From Thiohalocapsa sp963704155 (GTDB taxonomy: Bacteria > Pseudomonadota > Gammaproteobacteria > Chromatiales > Chromatiaceae): DNA of 64,000 nt. Below, piece by piece: positions 15,971 to 23,584 of this stretch; position 1 is the stretch's first letter, and every line of letters starts with the position of its first letter. Where the stretch lies: contig CAVPHF010000036.1 in assembly GCA_963704155.1 (NCBI GenBank), positions 1-64,000 on the forward strand. The letters are read 5' to 3'. A model generated the notes under the pieces. It saw only the letters and a list, made by a program, of their open reading frames with translations, ran no database searches and was not told where the DNA came from. The translations under genes and the position numbers were made by a program.

Positions 15971-17501
15971 AGCCCTCGTCGATCGGCTGCCCGTCAATCA
16001 TCGGTCCTTCGACCATTCGGTCAATCAGATCGAATACCGCGGGCTCGTCCCAGGGGATTGCTCTGTTCACCGACCAGCGCACGCGCCCGTGCCGATCGAC
16101 GATGAAGCTGCTCGGGAAGGCGAGCACGCGCCAGGCGCGCGAGACCGCGCCATCGGCATCGATGAGTACCGGGAACTCCACATCCACGCGCGCCATGAAG
16201 GCGCGGATGCTTTGCGGCGACTCCTGAAAATTGATCGACACGATGCGGAAGTCGGTCGGCTGATAGCGGGCGGCGAGGCGGTTCATGGACGGGATCTCCT
16301 CGACACAGGGCGGGCACCAGCTGGCCCAGAAGTTGACCAGCGTGACGCTGCCTAGGTAGTCCGCCAGGGCGTGTCCGACGCCCTCGGCGTCGGTCAGCGC
16401 AAAGTCGGGTGCCGGCGCTGCGTCAGGTCGCTGGCGAAGGCCGGTCACGGGTGCCAGCTGTGGGCCGCCGGCGGCCAGCAAGGGCAGTGGCCGATCGGGC
16501 TTTGGCGCCGCCGCGAGCAGACGCGCGGCCTCGTGGATCTGCGTGGGCAGGCGTGCCGCGGTGGCGTCCTCGACCGGGTCCTCGCCGGGCTCGTGAAACA
16601 GGTACCAGTCGCGCACCTCCGGCAGCAGCAGCGCGAAGGCCGCGGCGCCGTTGTCCCAGAATCTGGTCAGCAGCGGGTCCAGCGCCCAGCGCAGCGTGCC
16701 GCGTTTCGGCTGCACGATGAGCAGCGGCCAATTGCTGGCGGCAACGATGGGGTCGAGCGCGGGCTCGTCGCCGGCAGGCGGGGTGGGGCCGAACAGGTTT
16801 GGATAGAGCAGGACCAGGCCGTCGAGCCCAGATTGAGCACCCCCGGGCTGGGCAGATCCTGGTTGATCTTGGCGCGGTTGAACTAGCGTTGTTTGCGCTG
16901 GCACTGTTTGGTCTGGCGCTGTTTGACTCGGCCCGATCTGGGCTGGCCCCATTTGCTCTGATTCGGCGCCGGCATCAGGGGTCTCGGCGCGCCGCGCCTG
17001 CCATAGCCGCACGCCGCGCAGTGATGGCAGCGCCATGCGGCCATGGGCGAGCAACAGAGTCGGCTTGGGAGAATGCGTCTGTGCCGCCGCGATCATGGCC
17101 GCGATGGTCGTGCCGGGCAGGGTGCGGATGTTTTCGTTGGAGGGCGGTAAAAACCGCGCCTCCAAGGGGTCCGCCAGCCATAGTTCGAAGCCGGCATCGA
17201 GCAGCCGCTGCATGGTGCGGGCGACGCCGGCCGGGCCGTCGCTCAGGGTGTTCGGCCACAGCAGTCGGGGGCTGCCGCCGGCGCCCAGCAGCTCGACCTG
17301 CAGCGCGTTGCCGTCGTCGTCGACGACCTCGAAGCGTTCGGATACAGCGAGATCGGTTGCCTGGGCCGAGGGTACCGCGAGCACGGCGACGCATGCTGCC
17401 GCCAAGGCCGCGGAAAAGGCTGCCGCGGCTGCCACGCGTCGAGCTACTCTAGCTCGACGGCGTCTCGGTGGCATGCGTGCTTTAACAATCATCTCGAACA
17501 A
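15966..17501 (-). CDS. Exported thioredoxin-like (TlpA/ResA) protein with alpha/beta-hydrolase-like N-terminal domain
   Basis: 511 residues with an Arg-rich start and signal peptide (about residues 20-48). The N-terminal domain (residues about 55-330) resembles the DUF3530/alpha-beta hydrolase fold, including PTLLLAHGRMALPSL, but lacks an obvious Gly-x-Ser-x-Gly. A low-complexity linker of PxQT repeats (about residues 185-225) interrupts it. The C-terminal 150 residues are a TlpA/ResA thiol-disulfide domain: VNFWASWCPPCVEEIPSMNR, FRIVSINFQESPQSI and VLAFPSSFIVDRHGRV. The CPPC pair suggests a periplasmic reductant role. The start could also be the ATG at 17474. Confidence 0.8.
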   Translation of the reverse strand: MFEMIVKARMPPRRRRARVARRVAAAAAFSAALAAACVAVLAVPSAQATDLAVSERFEVVDDDGNALQVELLGAGGSPRLLWPNTLSDGPAGVARTMQRLLDAGFELWLADPLEARFLPPSNENIRTLPGTTIAAMIAAAQTHSPKPTLLLAHGRMALPSLRGVRLWQARRAETPDAGAESEQMGPAQIGPSQTAPDQTVPAQTTLVQPRQDQPGSAQPGGAQSGLDGLVLLYPNLFGPTPPAGDEPALDPIVAASNWPLLIVQPKRGTLRWALDPLLTRFWDNGAAAFALLLPEVRDWYLFHEPGEDPVEDATAARLPTQIHEAARLLAAAPKPDRPLPLLAAGGPQLAPVTGLRQRPDAAPAPDFALTDAEGVGHALADYLGSVTLVNFWASWCPPCVEEIPSMNRLAARYQPTDFRIVSINFQESPQSIRAFMARVDVEFPVLIDADGAVSRAWRVLAFPSSFIVDRHGRVRWSVNRAIPWDEPAVFDLIDRMVEGPMIDGQPIDEGS

Positions 17502-17661
17502 GGTGTTTCTCTTCGTAGAGCCTGTCGACCTGACGGGTTGGGCCTAGGGTTTGAGCGGGCGTTAACGGCGGGTCCGGCCGGGCGCCGACATTCTCCTGCA
17601 ACCGCGATGCTGGTACCATCGGCGCCGTTTCGCTGTCATCTACGCGCCAAGGAGCAGTTAC

Positions 17662-18153
17662 ATGTCGAAGTTGTTGTACCAAGCCAATCCATCGGTCTGG
17701 AGGACGCATCCGTTCGGCACCCTGGTTGCGTTGCTCCTGGTACTAGCAGGCGCCTATGTTTCGATGACCGGCCATATTCCCTACCTGTCGGAACTGCTGC
17801 AAGGGGCCGCGCTTCCGGCATGGCTGGATCTGCGCTACCTGGGTTATGCCTTGATCGCGTTCGGGCTGCTGCGCCTGCTCGGATGGTGGCTTGCGGCGCG
17901 CTTCGACCATCTGGAGATTCGCGAGCGCGAGATCGTCTGGACGCACGGCTTTCTGAACAAGAACTACACCGAGACCAACATGGCCTCGATCCGCACGGTG
18001 CGCGTGCACCAGTCCTTGTTGCAGCGCATGCTGAATGCCGGGGATTTGGTGATCTACACCACCGGCGATTTGCCGGAGTTGTCCATCAAGGGGCTGCCGC
18101 GGCCGGCGGAGATCCGCGAGCACATCAAGCGCCAAAGTGGGGGCGAGGCGTGA
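17662..18153 (+). CDS. PH-domain membrane protein (YdbS/bPH2-like)
   Basis: 163 residues. Two membrane segments (LVALLLVLAGAYVSM, and YALIAFGLLRLLGWWLAARF) precede a small bacterial PH domain: FDHLEIREREIVWTHGFLNK, TETNMASIRTVRVHQSLLQR, LNAGDLVIYTTGDLPEL. In this family the beta barrel often carries the pattern Leu-Asn-x-Gly-Asp-Val. AAGGAG precedes the ATG at 17662. It overlaps the next gene by GTGA. Its role is unknown. Confidence 0.82.
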   Translation: MSKLLYQANPSVWRTHPFGTLVALLLVLAGAYVSMTGHIPYLSELLQGAALPAWLDLRYLGYALIAFGLLRLLGWWLAARFDHLEIREREIVWTHGFLNKNYTETNMASIRTVRVHQSLLQRMLNAGDLVIYTTGDLPELSIKGLPRPAEIREHIKRQSGGEA

Positions 18154-19049
18154 AGCGGCCCGTGCTGGCGCCGGGAGTACGCGGCCAGGCCCTTGGTGTG
18201 GTCGGCGTGCTGCTGCTCGGCGGCGTGCTCGCGCTGTTGCCGGCCCTGGTCTCTGCAGGCACCGGTGCGCTGGACCGCATCAAGGTCGCCAAGACCATCA
18301 CCATCGCCTACGCGCCCAATGCCTACCCGATCTCCTTCCGCGACGCGGACGGCGCACCGCGCGGCTATGCCGTCGAGCTGTGCCGGCGCGTTGTCGCCAG
18401 CGTGCAGCGCGACCTCGGGCTGGACGCGCTGGAGGTGGCCTGGATCGAGGGCAATACGCCGAGGCGGATCGCCGCGGTCGCCAACGGTGAGGCCGATATC
18501 GAGTGCGGCACCACCACCATGACGCTGGAGCGACAGCGGCAGGTCGACTTTTCCAACGTGGTTTTCGTCGAGTCCGGCGGCATCCTGGTCAAGTCCGATA
18601 GCGGCATCCGTGCGCTGTCGGACCTGGGCGGCAAGAAGCTCGGGGTGGTCCCGGAGACCACTACCGAGCGGCGCCTGCGTCCGGTATTGGAAGAGCGGTT
18701 GATCAACGCGCAACTGCTGCCGATCCGCGACGTGCTCGATGGCCGCGAGCGTTTGATGGCCGGCGAGCTGGATGCGGTCGCCAGCGACCGCTTGCTGCTG
18801 ATCGGGCAGGTGGCCGAGCAGGGCGACGCCGCGAAGTTCAGCATCCTGGAAGCCGATTTCTCGGTCGAGCCCTATGCGCTTGCGGTGCCACGGAATGACG
18901 CCGACTTCCGGCTGGCCGTGAACCGCGGTCTGGCACAGGTTTATCGAAGCGGCGAGGTCGACCGCATCTTCGAGCGTTGGTTCGGCGAGGACTCCGAGCC
19001 GACGCCCTTGCTGGAGACCATCTATTTCATCTACGGCTTTGCAGACTGA
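18150..19049 (+). CDS. Periplasmic solute-binding protein (amino-acid type, SBP_bac_3)
   Basis: 299 residues from the GTG at 18150, which overlaps the stop of the PH-domain gene. A signal peptide (VVGVLLLGGVLALLPALVSAG) is followed by the family 3 binding-protein fold: TITIAYAPNAYPISFRDADG, GYAVELCRRVV, EADIECGTTTMTLERQRQVD, FVESGGILVKS and GGKKLGVVPETTTERRL. No permease or ATPase gene is adjacent, so it may work with a distant ABC importer or as a stand-alone sensor. The translational coupling to a PH-domain protein is unusual. Confidence 0.88.
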   Translation: MKRPVLAPGVRGQALGVVGVLLLGGVLALLPALVSAGTGALDRIKVAKTITIAYAPNAYPISFRDADGAPRGYAVELCRRVVASVQRDLGLDALEVAWIEGNTPRRIAAVANGEADIECGTTTMTLERQRQVDFSNVVFVESGGILVKSDSGIRALSDLGGKKLGVVPETTTERRLRPVLEERLINAQLLPIRDVLDGRERLMAGELDAVASDRLLLIGQVAEQGDAAKFSILEADFSVEPYALAVPRNDADFRLAVNRGLAQVYRSGEVDRIFERWFGEDSEPTPLLETIYFIYGFAD

Positions 19050-19105
19050 GACCTGACGCAGCAGGCTTCGCCGCTTTTCCTAATTTGGGAGCTGTAAAGC
19101 CGCCC

Positions 19106-19486
19106 TCAGGCTCCGGGCTTAAGCGTCCATGATGCGCACCAGCCCTCGGCGGCAACGCGCTTTCCGGGGAACAGTTGGCATGGCCGCCAATCGCCGGCGT
19201 CGGCTTGGACGAACAGACAGTTGATGCAGTTTTGCGCCTCTGGCGGCGCCCCTGGGCGGGCGGCCGCGGCGCGATCCGCCTGTGCCGCGTCATGTTTGTA
19301 TTTCAGCGCGATCGCCGTCGGATCCGTCGCCTCGTCCACCTTCGGGAACTCCTCCCAGCCGGCCGGCGCCGGCGGTACCTGCGCGACGGCGCGGCCGACG
19401 AGTGTCATCAAGGGTACGGTTGCCAAGCCGCCCAGAATGGTCTTTACCGCGGTGCGGCGGCCTTTGTTTGCAGGTCGATCGGACAT
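19106..19486 (-). CDS. hip: High-potential iron-sulfur protein (HiPIP)
   Basis: 126 residues with a perfect GGAGGAAA ribosome site. A Tat-like leader (KGRRTAVKTILGGLATVPLMTL) precedes the mature HiPIP. The four cluster-binding Cys are in NCINCLFVQ, DWRPCQLFPG and AEGWCASW (spacing C-x2-C-x12-C-x13-C). HiPIPs are small periplasmic one-electron carriers in purple bacteria, often donating to the reaction-centre cytochrome. It is the last gene of the minus-strand redox cluster, 81 bp after the previous one, which suggests it serves that system. Confidence 0.93.
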   Translation of the reverse strand: MSDRPANKGRRTAVKTILGGLATVPLMTLVGRAVAQVPPAPAGWEEFPKVDEATDPTAIALKYKHDAAQADRAAAARPGAPPEAQNCINCLFVQADAGDWRPCQLFPGKRVAAEGWCASWTLKPGA

Positions 19487-19566
19487 GTCGTTTCCTCCGG
19501 GATTGATGGTGTTATTGGGCTGTTATTGGAGTGGACGCGCCGGGCTGCGCCGCCGCTTGTTCGCGC

Positions 19567-20031
19567 TCATGGCGCGTTCGTTCCCCGATGCCGTTCCTTG
19601 CCGGTGTCACCGCTCATTCCGATTGGGCTATGCGGCTTCGGTTGGAAGTAGGCATCGCCGTCGGGCGTCACTCGAAAGGAGCCGGTAATACCGCCCATTT
19701 CGCTCATGCTGACATCAGATGCCTCCATGCCGGTCGGCTGCAATATGATGCCCTGGGGAGTGACCCGGTAGGTCCCGTGCATTCCATTCAGGTCCTGCTT
19801 GATTTTGATCAAGGGGTAAAGGTAGGTGTCCCCAGTCTGATCGAGCCGGTACACGCCAGCCATGCCAGACATTGCCTTCATTGCTTGTCGGGCCGTTAGG
19901 GTCTGCTGCGAGGGTTCATTGCCGACAGCCTTGATCTCCTCGGCGTATCCGTTCAGTGATGTCCCGAGCAATAGACACCCGAAGAGATAGGGAATCCGAG
20001 ACGGTGATTCTCTGGCGTTGTCGTCTGTCAT
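19567..20031 (-). CDS. Exported protein with three Tyr-Arg-Val-Thr-Pro-x-Gly repeats
   Basis: 154 residues from the ATG at 20031 (GGAGAG 8 bp upstream). A signal peptide (IPYLFGCLLLGTSLNGYA) is followed by three related units of about 25 residues: MAGVYRLDQTGDTYLYP, MHGTYRVTPQGIILQP and ITGSFRVTPDGDAYFQP. Between them is a Met/Gly-rich stretch (MEASDVSMSEMGG). The same unit appears in the next gene upstream and, once, in the MSGMGG protein at 27208, so these proteins share a domain. I know of no named family. It sits in the redox operon between a similar protein and HiPIP. Confidence 0.75.
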   Translation of the reverse strand: MTDDNARESPSRIPYLFGCLLLGTSLNGYAEEIKAVGNEPSQQTLTARQAMKAMSGMAGVYRLDQTGDTYLYPLIKIKQDLNGMHGTYRVTPQGIILQPTGMEASDVSMSEMGGITGSFRVTPDGDAYFQPKPHSPIGMSGDTGKERHRGTNAP

Positions 20032-20106
20032 AGCGCTCTCCGAGAGGTAACTGGATGGGTCATTCATGCAGGGACGTGAATCATCCTGGAAACAGTGATC
20101 AAGCAA

Positions 20107-20862
20107 TCACTGATCAAGCGACGGTTGTTCCGCGGTGTCCGAGATAATCTGGAAATAAATTTCACCAGAGGGTGTCAGTCGCAGCGTGCCGGTGAGGCCG
20201 TTCACTGCCTCCATGCTCATGGTCGTTGGCGCGAGACCGCGGGGATAAAGCATGATCCCCCGCGGTGTGCGCTGGTAGATTCCGTGCATACCAAGTGCAT
20301 CCGGTTTCAGCTCGAAGCCCGCGGTGGGTCCTGGGACGCGGCGCGGGTTCGAGGTGGTTTCGATTGCCGCGGCCGGCGCCGCAGCCGGCTCGGACGCGCT
20401 TGCGGTGGAAGCTGCAACGGACTCCGGCCGATCGGTCTCCGGCTGCTGAGTCGCCGGCTCGGCAATCGGTTCGGGTCGATCGGCCTCTGACTCGGCAATG
20501 GGCTCGGCTGCTGCCTCGATCGGCCGTGCCACGGCGGACGCTGCGGGCGAATCCGCTGATGGCGTCTCCGTTGCTACTGGTGATGGCGTCTCCGTTGCCA
20601 CTGGCGGTGGCGCGGCTGCTACCGGCGGCGGCGTGGCTAGGCTGACGCGTCCGATCGGCGCGATATTCTTGCCAACCTGCTCGGGCGTCTGCCGACCGAT
20701 AGGGTCGCTCCCCGGGTTGAACACTAGGAGGTAGGCCGTCCCGACCACCAGGAAAGTGACCGTGACCTGGAGCAGGACGCGGCTGATGCCATCCGACAAA
20801 CGACTCACGGCATTCGTCCTCCTGACGCGAGACAGGGGTCGAGTCGAGACCGCGGATGACAT
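20107..20862 (-). CDS. Membrane-anchored protein with Pro/Ala-rich linker and two TP-x-G repeats
   Basis: About 251 residues from the ATG at 20862; a TTG at 20895 would overlap the previous gene. One N-terminal membrane segment (VLLQVTVTFLVVGTAYLLVF) is followed by a long Pro/Ala/Thr/Glu-rich linker (about residues 75-185). The C-terminal domain has two units, MHGIYQRTPRGIMLYP and LTGTLRLTPSGEIYFQ, like those of the downstream protein. The layout (anchor, extended periplasmic spacer, small domain) suggests it tethers a periplasmic partner to the membrane. It follows the Fe-S protein gene directly. Confidence 0.72.
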   Translation of the reverse strand: MSSAVSTRPLSRVRRTNAVSRLSDGISRVLLQVTVTFLVVGTAYLLVFNPGSDPIGRQTPEQVGKNIAPIGRVSLATPPPVAAAPPPVATETPSPVATETPSADSPAASAVARPIEAAAEPIAESEADRPEPIAEPATQQPETDRPESVAASTASASEPAAAPAAAIETTSNPRRVPGPTAGFELKPDALGMHGIYQRTPRGIMLYPRGLAPTTMSMEAVNGLTGTLRLTPSGEIYFQIISDTAEQPSLDQ

Positions 20863-20887
20863 CGCGCCAATGTTAGAAAAGTGCGCA

Positions 20888-22042
20888 TCAACCAAAGACC
20901 TGAAAGAGTCGTCGATGGTGGTTGGTCGATGCGCAAACTGGGCAGGTCATCGGGCGCTCCATGCCGCTGACCCGGGGTACGTGAAAACCGAGGCCGCAGT
21001 AAGTGCAGCGGCCGCGGCGCAACGGCAAGACCGTCTGTGGCGATGCTTCGAGCCCGTGCAGCGACAGCGCCTCGGCGGTGCAGACGTCGGTGCACATGCC
21101 GCAGCCGGTGCAGCCGTCCGGCTGTAAGCGATAGGCGTCGGGCTCGGCACGAATAACATCGTGCGGGCAGATACGGGCACAGGCGTCGCAGCCGCTGCAA
21201 CGCTGGGGGTCGATCAGGGGTGCATGGAGGCACAGTCTGCCGAGTTGTTCGCCTGCGCTGACCGCGCTCCTTCGTTGGTCCGAGCACCGCTGGTCCGAGT
21301 TCGCTTGATACGAGCCTGCCTTAGGCGCGAGGCGTCCCGGCGGCACGAACTCGCGCCACCCGCTCGCATCTCGGCTCGACAAGTCGACCGCCGCATCGGC
21401 CGCCGACTGCACGCAGCCGCGCAGAAATGCGCGTCGACCGAGGCCGGAACCCCTGTGTTTCGCCTTGGCCGCGGCAAGCTCGCGTGCCCAATCACCTGGG
21501 CGTCGCTCCTGATAGTGCAACGGTTCATGTCCGCGATCCAGCAGCAGCGCGGCGACCTGCTCGCAGTGGTGTTGCGCGCTTGTTGCGGTGCCGCGCGGAC
21601 AGCTTGTGCAGTCGCCCCGGCAGACGCTCAGGCGGCGGACACCCTGGTTGTACAACGCAAGCAGGGCATTGACGCCGAGTCCGTGCAGGCACGGGAGGAT
21701 GCCATCCTTGGTGTTGTCGATATCGGTGCCGATACCGGCACTCAAACCGGCTTGGTCACAGGCGGCAAAGGCGACGCCGGAGCCGTCTACGCGATAGCGC
21801 GGCGGTGAGAACCGCTCTTCAATGGCCCCTTCCGGACATGCCGGCGCGCAAAGCCCGCAGCCATCGCAGCGATCGATGGCAATGCCGAGGCTGGCGTCGT
21901 CGATCACCCAGGCGCCTGTGGGACAGGCGTCGACGCAGGCGCGGCAGCGCGCCTGCTCCATTTGCGTATGCACGCAACGTGCGGCATTGACCTCGGGCGG
22001 TAGCAGGTCTGCCGGGTCGGTCTCTCGCCAGGCGAGCGGCAT
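20888..22042 (-). CDS. Polyferredoxin with four [4Fe-4S] motifs and a rubredoxin-like end
   Basis: 384 residues. The N-terminal pair of cluster motifs is CVHTQMEQARCRACVDACP and CDGCGLCAPACP; a central region has CRGDCTSCPRG; then come CSGCDACARICP and CTGCGMCTDVC. The C-terminus ends in a Cys-x2-Cys pair with a second pair (RCTYCGLGFHVP, MTCPVC), a rubredoxin or zinc-ribbon-like knuckle. A sequence GRRAFLRGCVQ in the middle recalls a Tat signal but is internal. No membrane segment is seen, so it probably works in the cytoplasm, in electron supply or in maturation of the molybdoenzyme. It starts 5 bp after the chaperone gene. Confidence 0.85.
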   Translation of the reverse strand: MPLAWRETDPADLLPPEVNAARCVHTQMEQARCRACVDACPTGAWVIDDASLGIAIDRCDGCGLCAPACPEGAIEERFSPPRYRVDGSGVAFAACDQAGLSAGIGTDIDNTKDGILPCLHGLGVNALLALYNQGVRRLSVCRGDCTSCPRGTATSAQHHCEQVAALLLDRGHEPLHYQERRPGDWARELAAAKAKHRGSGLGRRAFLRGCVQSAADAAVDLSSRDASGWREFVPPGRLAPKAGSYQANSDQRCSDQRRSAVSAGEQLGRLCLHAPLIDPQRCSGCDACARICPHDVIRAEPDAYRLQPDGCTGCGMCTDVCTAEALSLHGLEASPQTVLPLRRGRCTYCGLGFHVPRVSGMERPMTCPVCASTNHHRRLFQVFG

Positions 22043-22047
22043 TGCGG

Positions 22048-22818
22048 TTACCAGCCGGGTGCCGCGCCGGGCACGAAGGGGCCTTCGGCGTCAAGTGTTG
22101 GAAAGTCCGCCGCGGTCAGCCGTGTCTCCAACTCCTCGGGCGCCGGTCGCGGGTACCCGAGCGGGTCCGCCAGCAGATCGCGCAGCTCTTGCAGGTAGGC
22201 GGCGGTGAGGAGTGCCAGACCGGCGTAGAAGCGGGTGTCGCAGCGCGTCGCCACGCGCTCGGCAAACTGATCGATCCAGCGCAGCAAGTGCTCATCCAGG
22301 AAGTCCGCGGCCTCGGCCAGGTCCGCCTGCTCGGCCTCGCCGTTCATCAGGTGCGCCAGGAAGCGTAGTTCGTAGACCAGATGATCGTCGCTGCGTACGC
22401 GCCAGTCGGCCACGGCGATGCCATGGCGCCGGTAGCAGTTGCGTACCTGGAAGGTCGGCTGCTGCATGGTCAGATTGTCCTGATCCAGCCATACCGACTC
22501 GCAGGGCGATGCGCGCAGGCCGTAAGTCAGATAGATGTCGGCATAATCGGCGGCGAGCTGGTCCAGGGTCGCCTGGTGCAGATCCGTCGGCAGGTCCGTC
22601 AGGCCCTGGCGAAACAGGGCAAGCGCCTCGCTACCCCGTTTCCCGGTCATGCGCAGACCGAGCCAATCCTCATAGCAGTGCTCCCACAGCGTCAGCAGCA
22701 ACTCCCGATCGACCTCACGGTCGTGCAACAGGGCCAGCGTCAGCAGGTCCTCGCCAACCGCTGCGCGCAGGCGTTCGAGGCTGGTCGCCTCAACCATGGG
22801 TTGGACCACGGCGCTCAC
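22048..22818 (-). CDS. TorD/DmsD-family molybdoenzyme chaperone
   Basis: 256 residues, starting at a GTG that overlaps the stop of the Fe-S subunit (GTGA). The all-helical TorD fold is indicated by ADYADIYLTYGLRASPCESV followed by LDQDNLTMQQPTFQVRNCY, then LVYELRFLAHLMNGE. Such chaperones bind the Tat leader of the catalytic subunit and assist cofactor insertion before export. Its place after the catalytic and Fe-S genes fits this. Confidence 0.88.
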   Translation of the reverse strand: MSAVVQPMVEATSLERLRAAVGEDLLTLALLHDREVDRELLLTLWEHCYEDWLGLRMTGKRGSEALALFRQGLTDLPTDLHQATLDQLAADYADIYLTYGLRASPCESVWLDQDNLTMQQPTFQVRNCYRRHGIAVADWRVRSDDHLVYELRFLAHLMNGEAEQADLAEAADFLDEHLLRWIDQFAERVATRCDTRFYAGLALLTAAYLQELRDLLADPLGYPRPAPEELETRLTAADFPTLDAEGPFVPGAAPGW

Positions 22819-23483
22819 TTGTCCACCCGCCCTTTGCTGTGGGCAATGAACACGATCGAGGGATCGGTGAGCTCCGGGTCGGCAAAGCTCTTCACCGCGC
22901 GCACGGGTTCATCGTTTGGTCCAATGGCGAGCGTGGCGTAGCGATTCTCGCGCAGCAGGTTGATGGGGCCGACGTCCAGCACGCGCATCATGCAGGCCAT
23001 GACGCAATAGGGCTTACGGCCGGCCTCGATCTCGTCGACACAGAGGTTGCACTTGGAAACGATGTTCTGCTCCGGGATGAACTGGGGGGCGCCGTAGGGG
23101 CAGGTGGCCTCGCAACGCCGGCAGCCGATGCAGAGGGTGGAGTCGATGTCGACGATGCCGTTGTCCTTTCGCTTCCAGATGGCGCCGGTCGGACAGGCCG
23201 GCAGGCAGGCAGGCTCGGCGCAATGGTTGCAGGACAAATTGACCTTGTACGCATAGACGTCGGGGTAGGTGCCGCCCTCGGTATAGAGCACGCGCCGAAA
23301 CCGCGGGCCGGCTGGAAGGCCATTCTTGTCCTTGCAAGCGATCTCGCAGGCCCGACAGCCGATGCAGTCGACATTGTTGTGCACGAAGCCGAGCTGCTGC
23401 TCCGGCACCACGGGGGTATAGACCTCCCGTTTGCGCCGCTTGATGGCCTCCTTGATCGTTGCCTGGTCTTGTTGTTCAGCCAT
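22815..23483 (-). CDS. DmsB-type Fe-S electron-transfer subunit (four clusters)
   Basis: 222 residues without a signal peptide, as expected for a subunit exported in complex with the catalytic one. Four cluster motifs are visible: CIGCRACEIACK, CNHCAEPACLPACPTGA, CIGCRRCEATCPYGAP and CNLCVDEIEAGRKPYCVMAC. This is the standard DmsB/PsrB/NrfC arrangement. It lies 101 bp after the catalytic subunit. The usual membrane anchor gene (DmsC/NrfD) does not follow; a TorD chaperone does. Confidence 0.93.
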   Translation of the reverse strand: MAEQQDQATIKEAIKRRKREVYTPVVPEQQLGFVHNNVDCIGCRACEIACKDKNGLPAGPRFRRVLYTEGGTYPDVYAYKVNLSCNHCAEPACLPACPTGAIWKRKDNGIVDIDSTLCIGCRRCEATCPYGAPQFIPEQNIVSKCNLCVDEIEAGRKPYCVMACMMRVLDVGPINLLRENRYATLAIGPNDEPVRAVKSFADPELTDPSIVFIAHSKGRVDK

Positions 23484-23584
23484 GGGTCTGATCCTCTGCA
23501 GCCGTTACCGTGAAGCCCGATGCCCTTGTGACCGCTGGCGGGCCTGAGCACGCCCGTGCCCGCGCAGTGGCATGATGGATCAAG

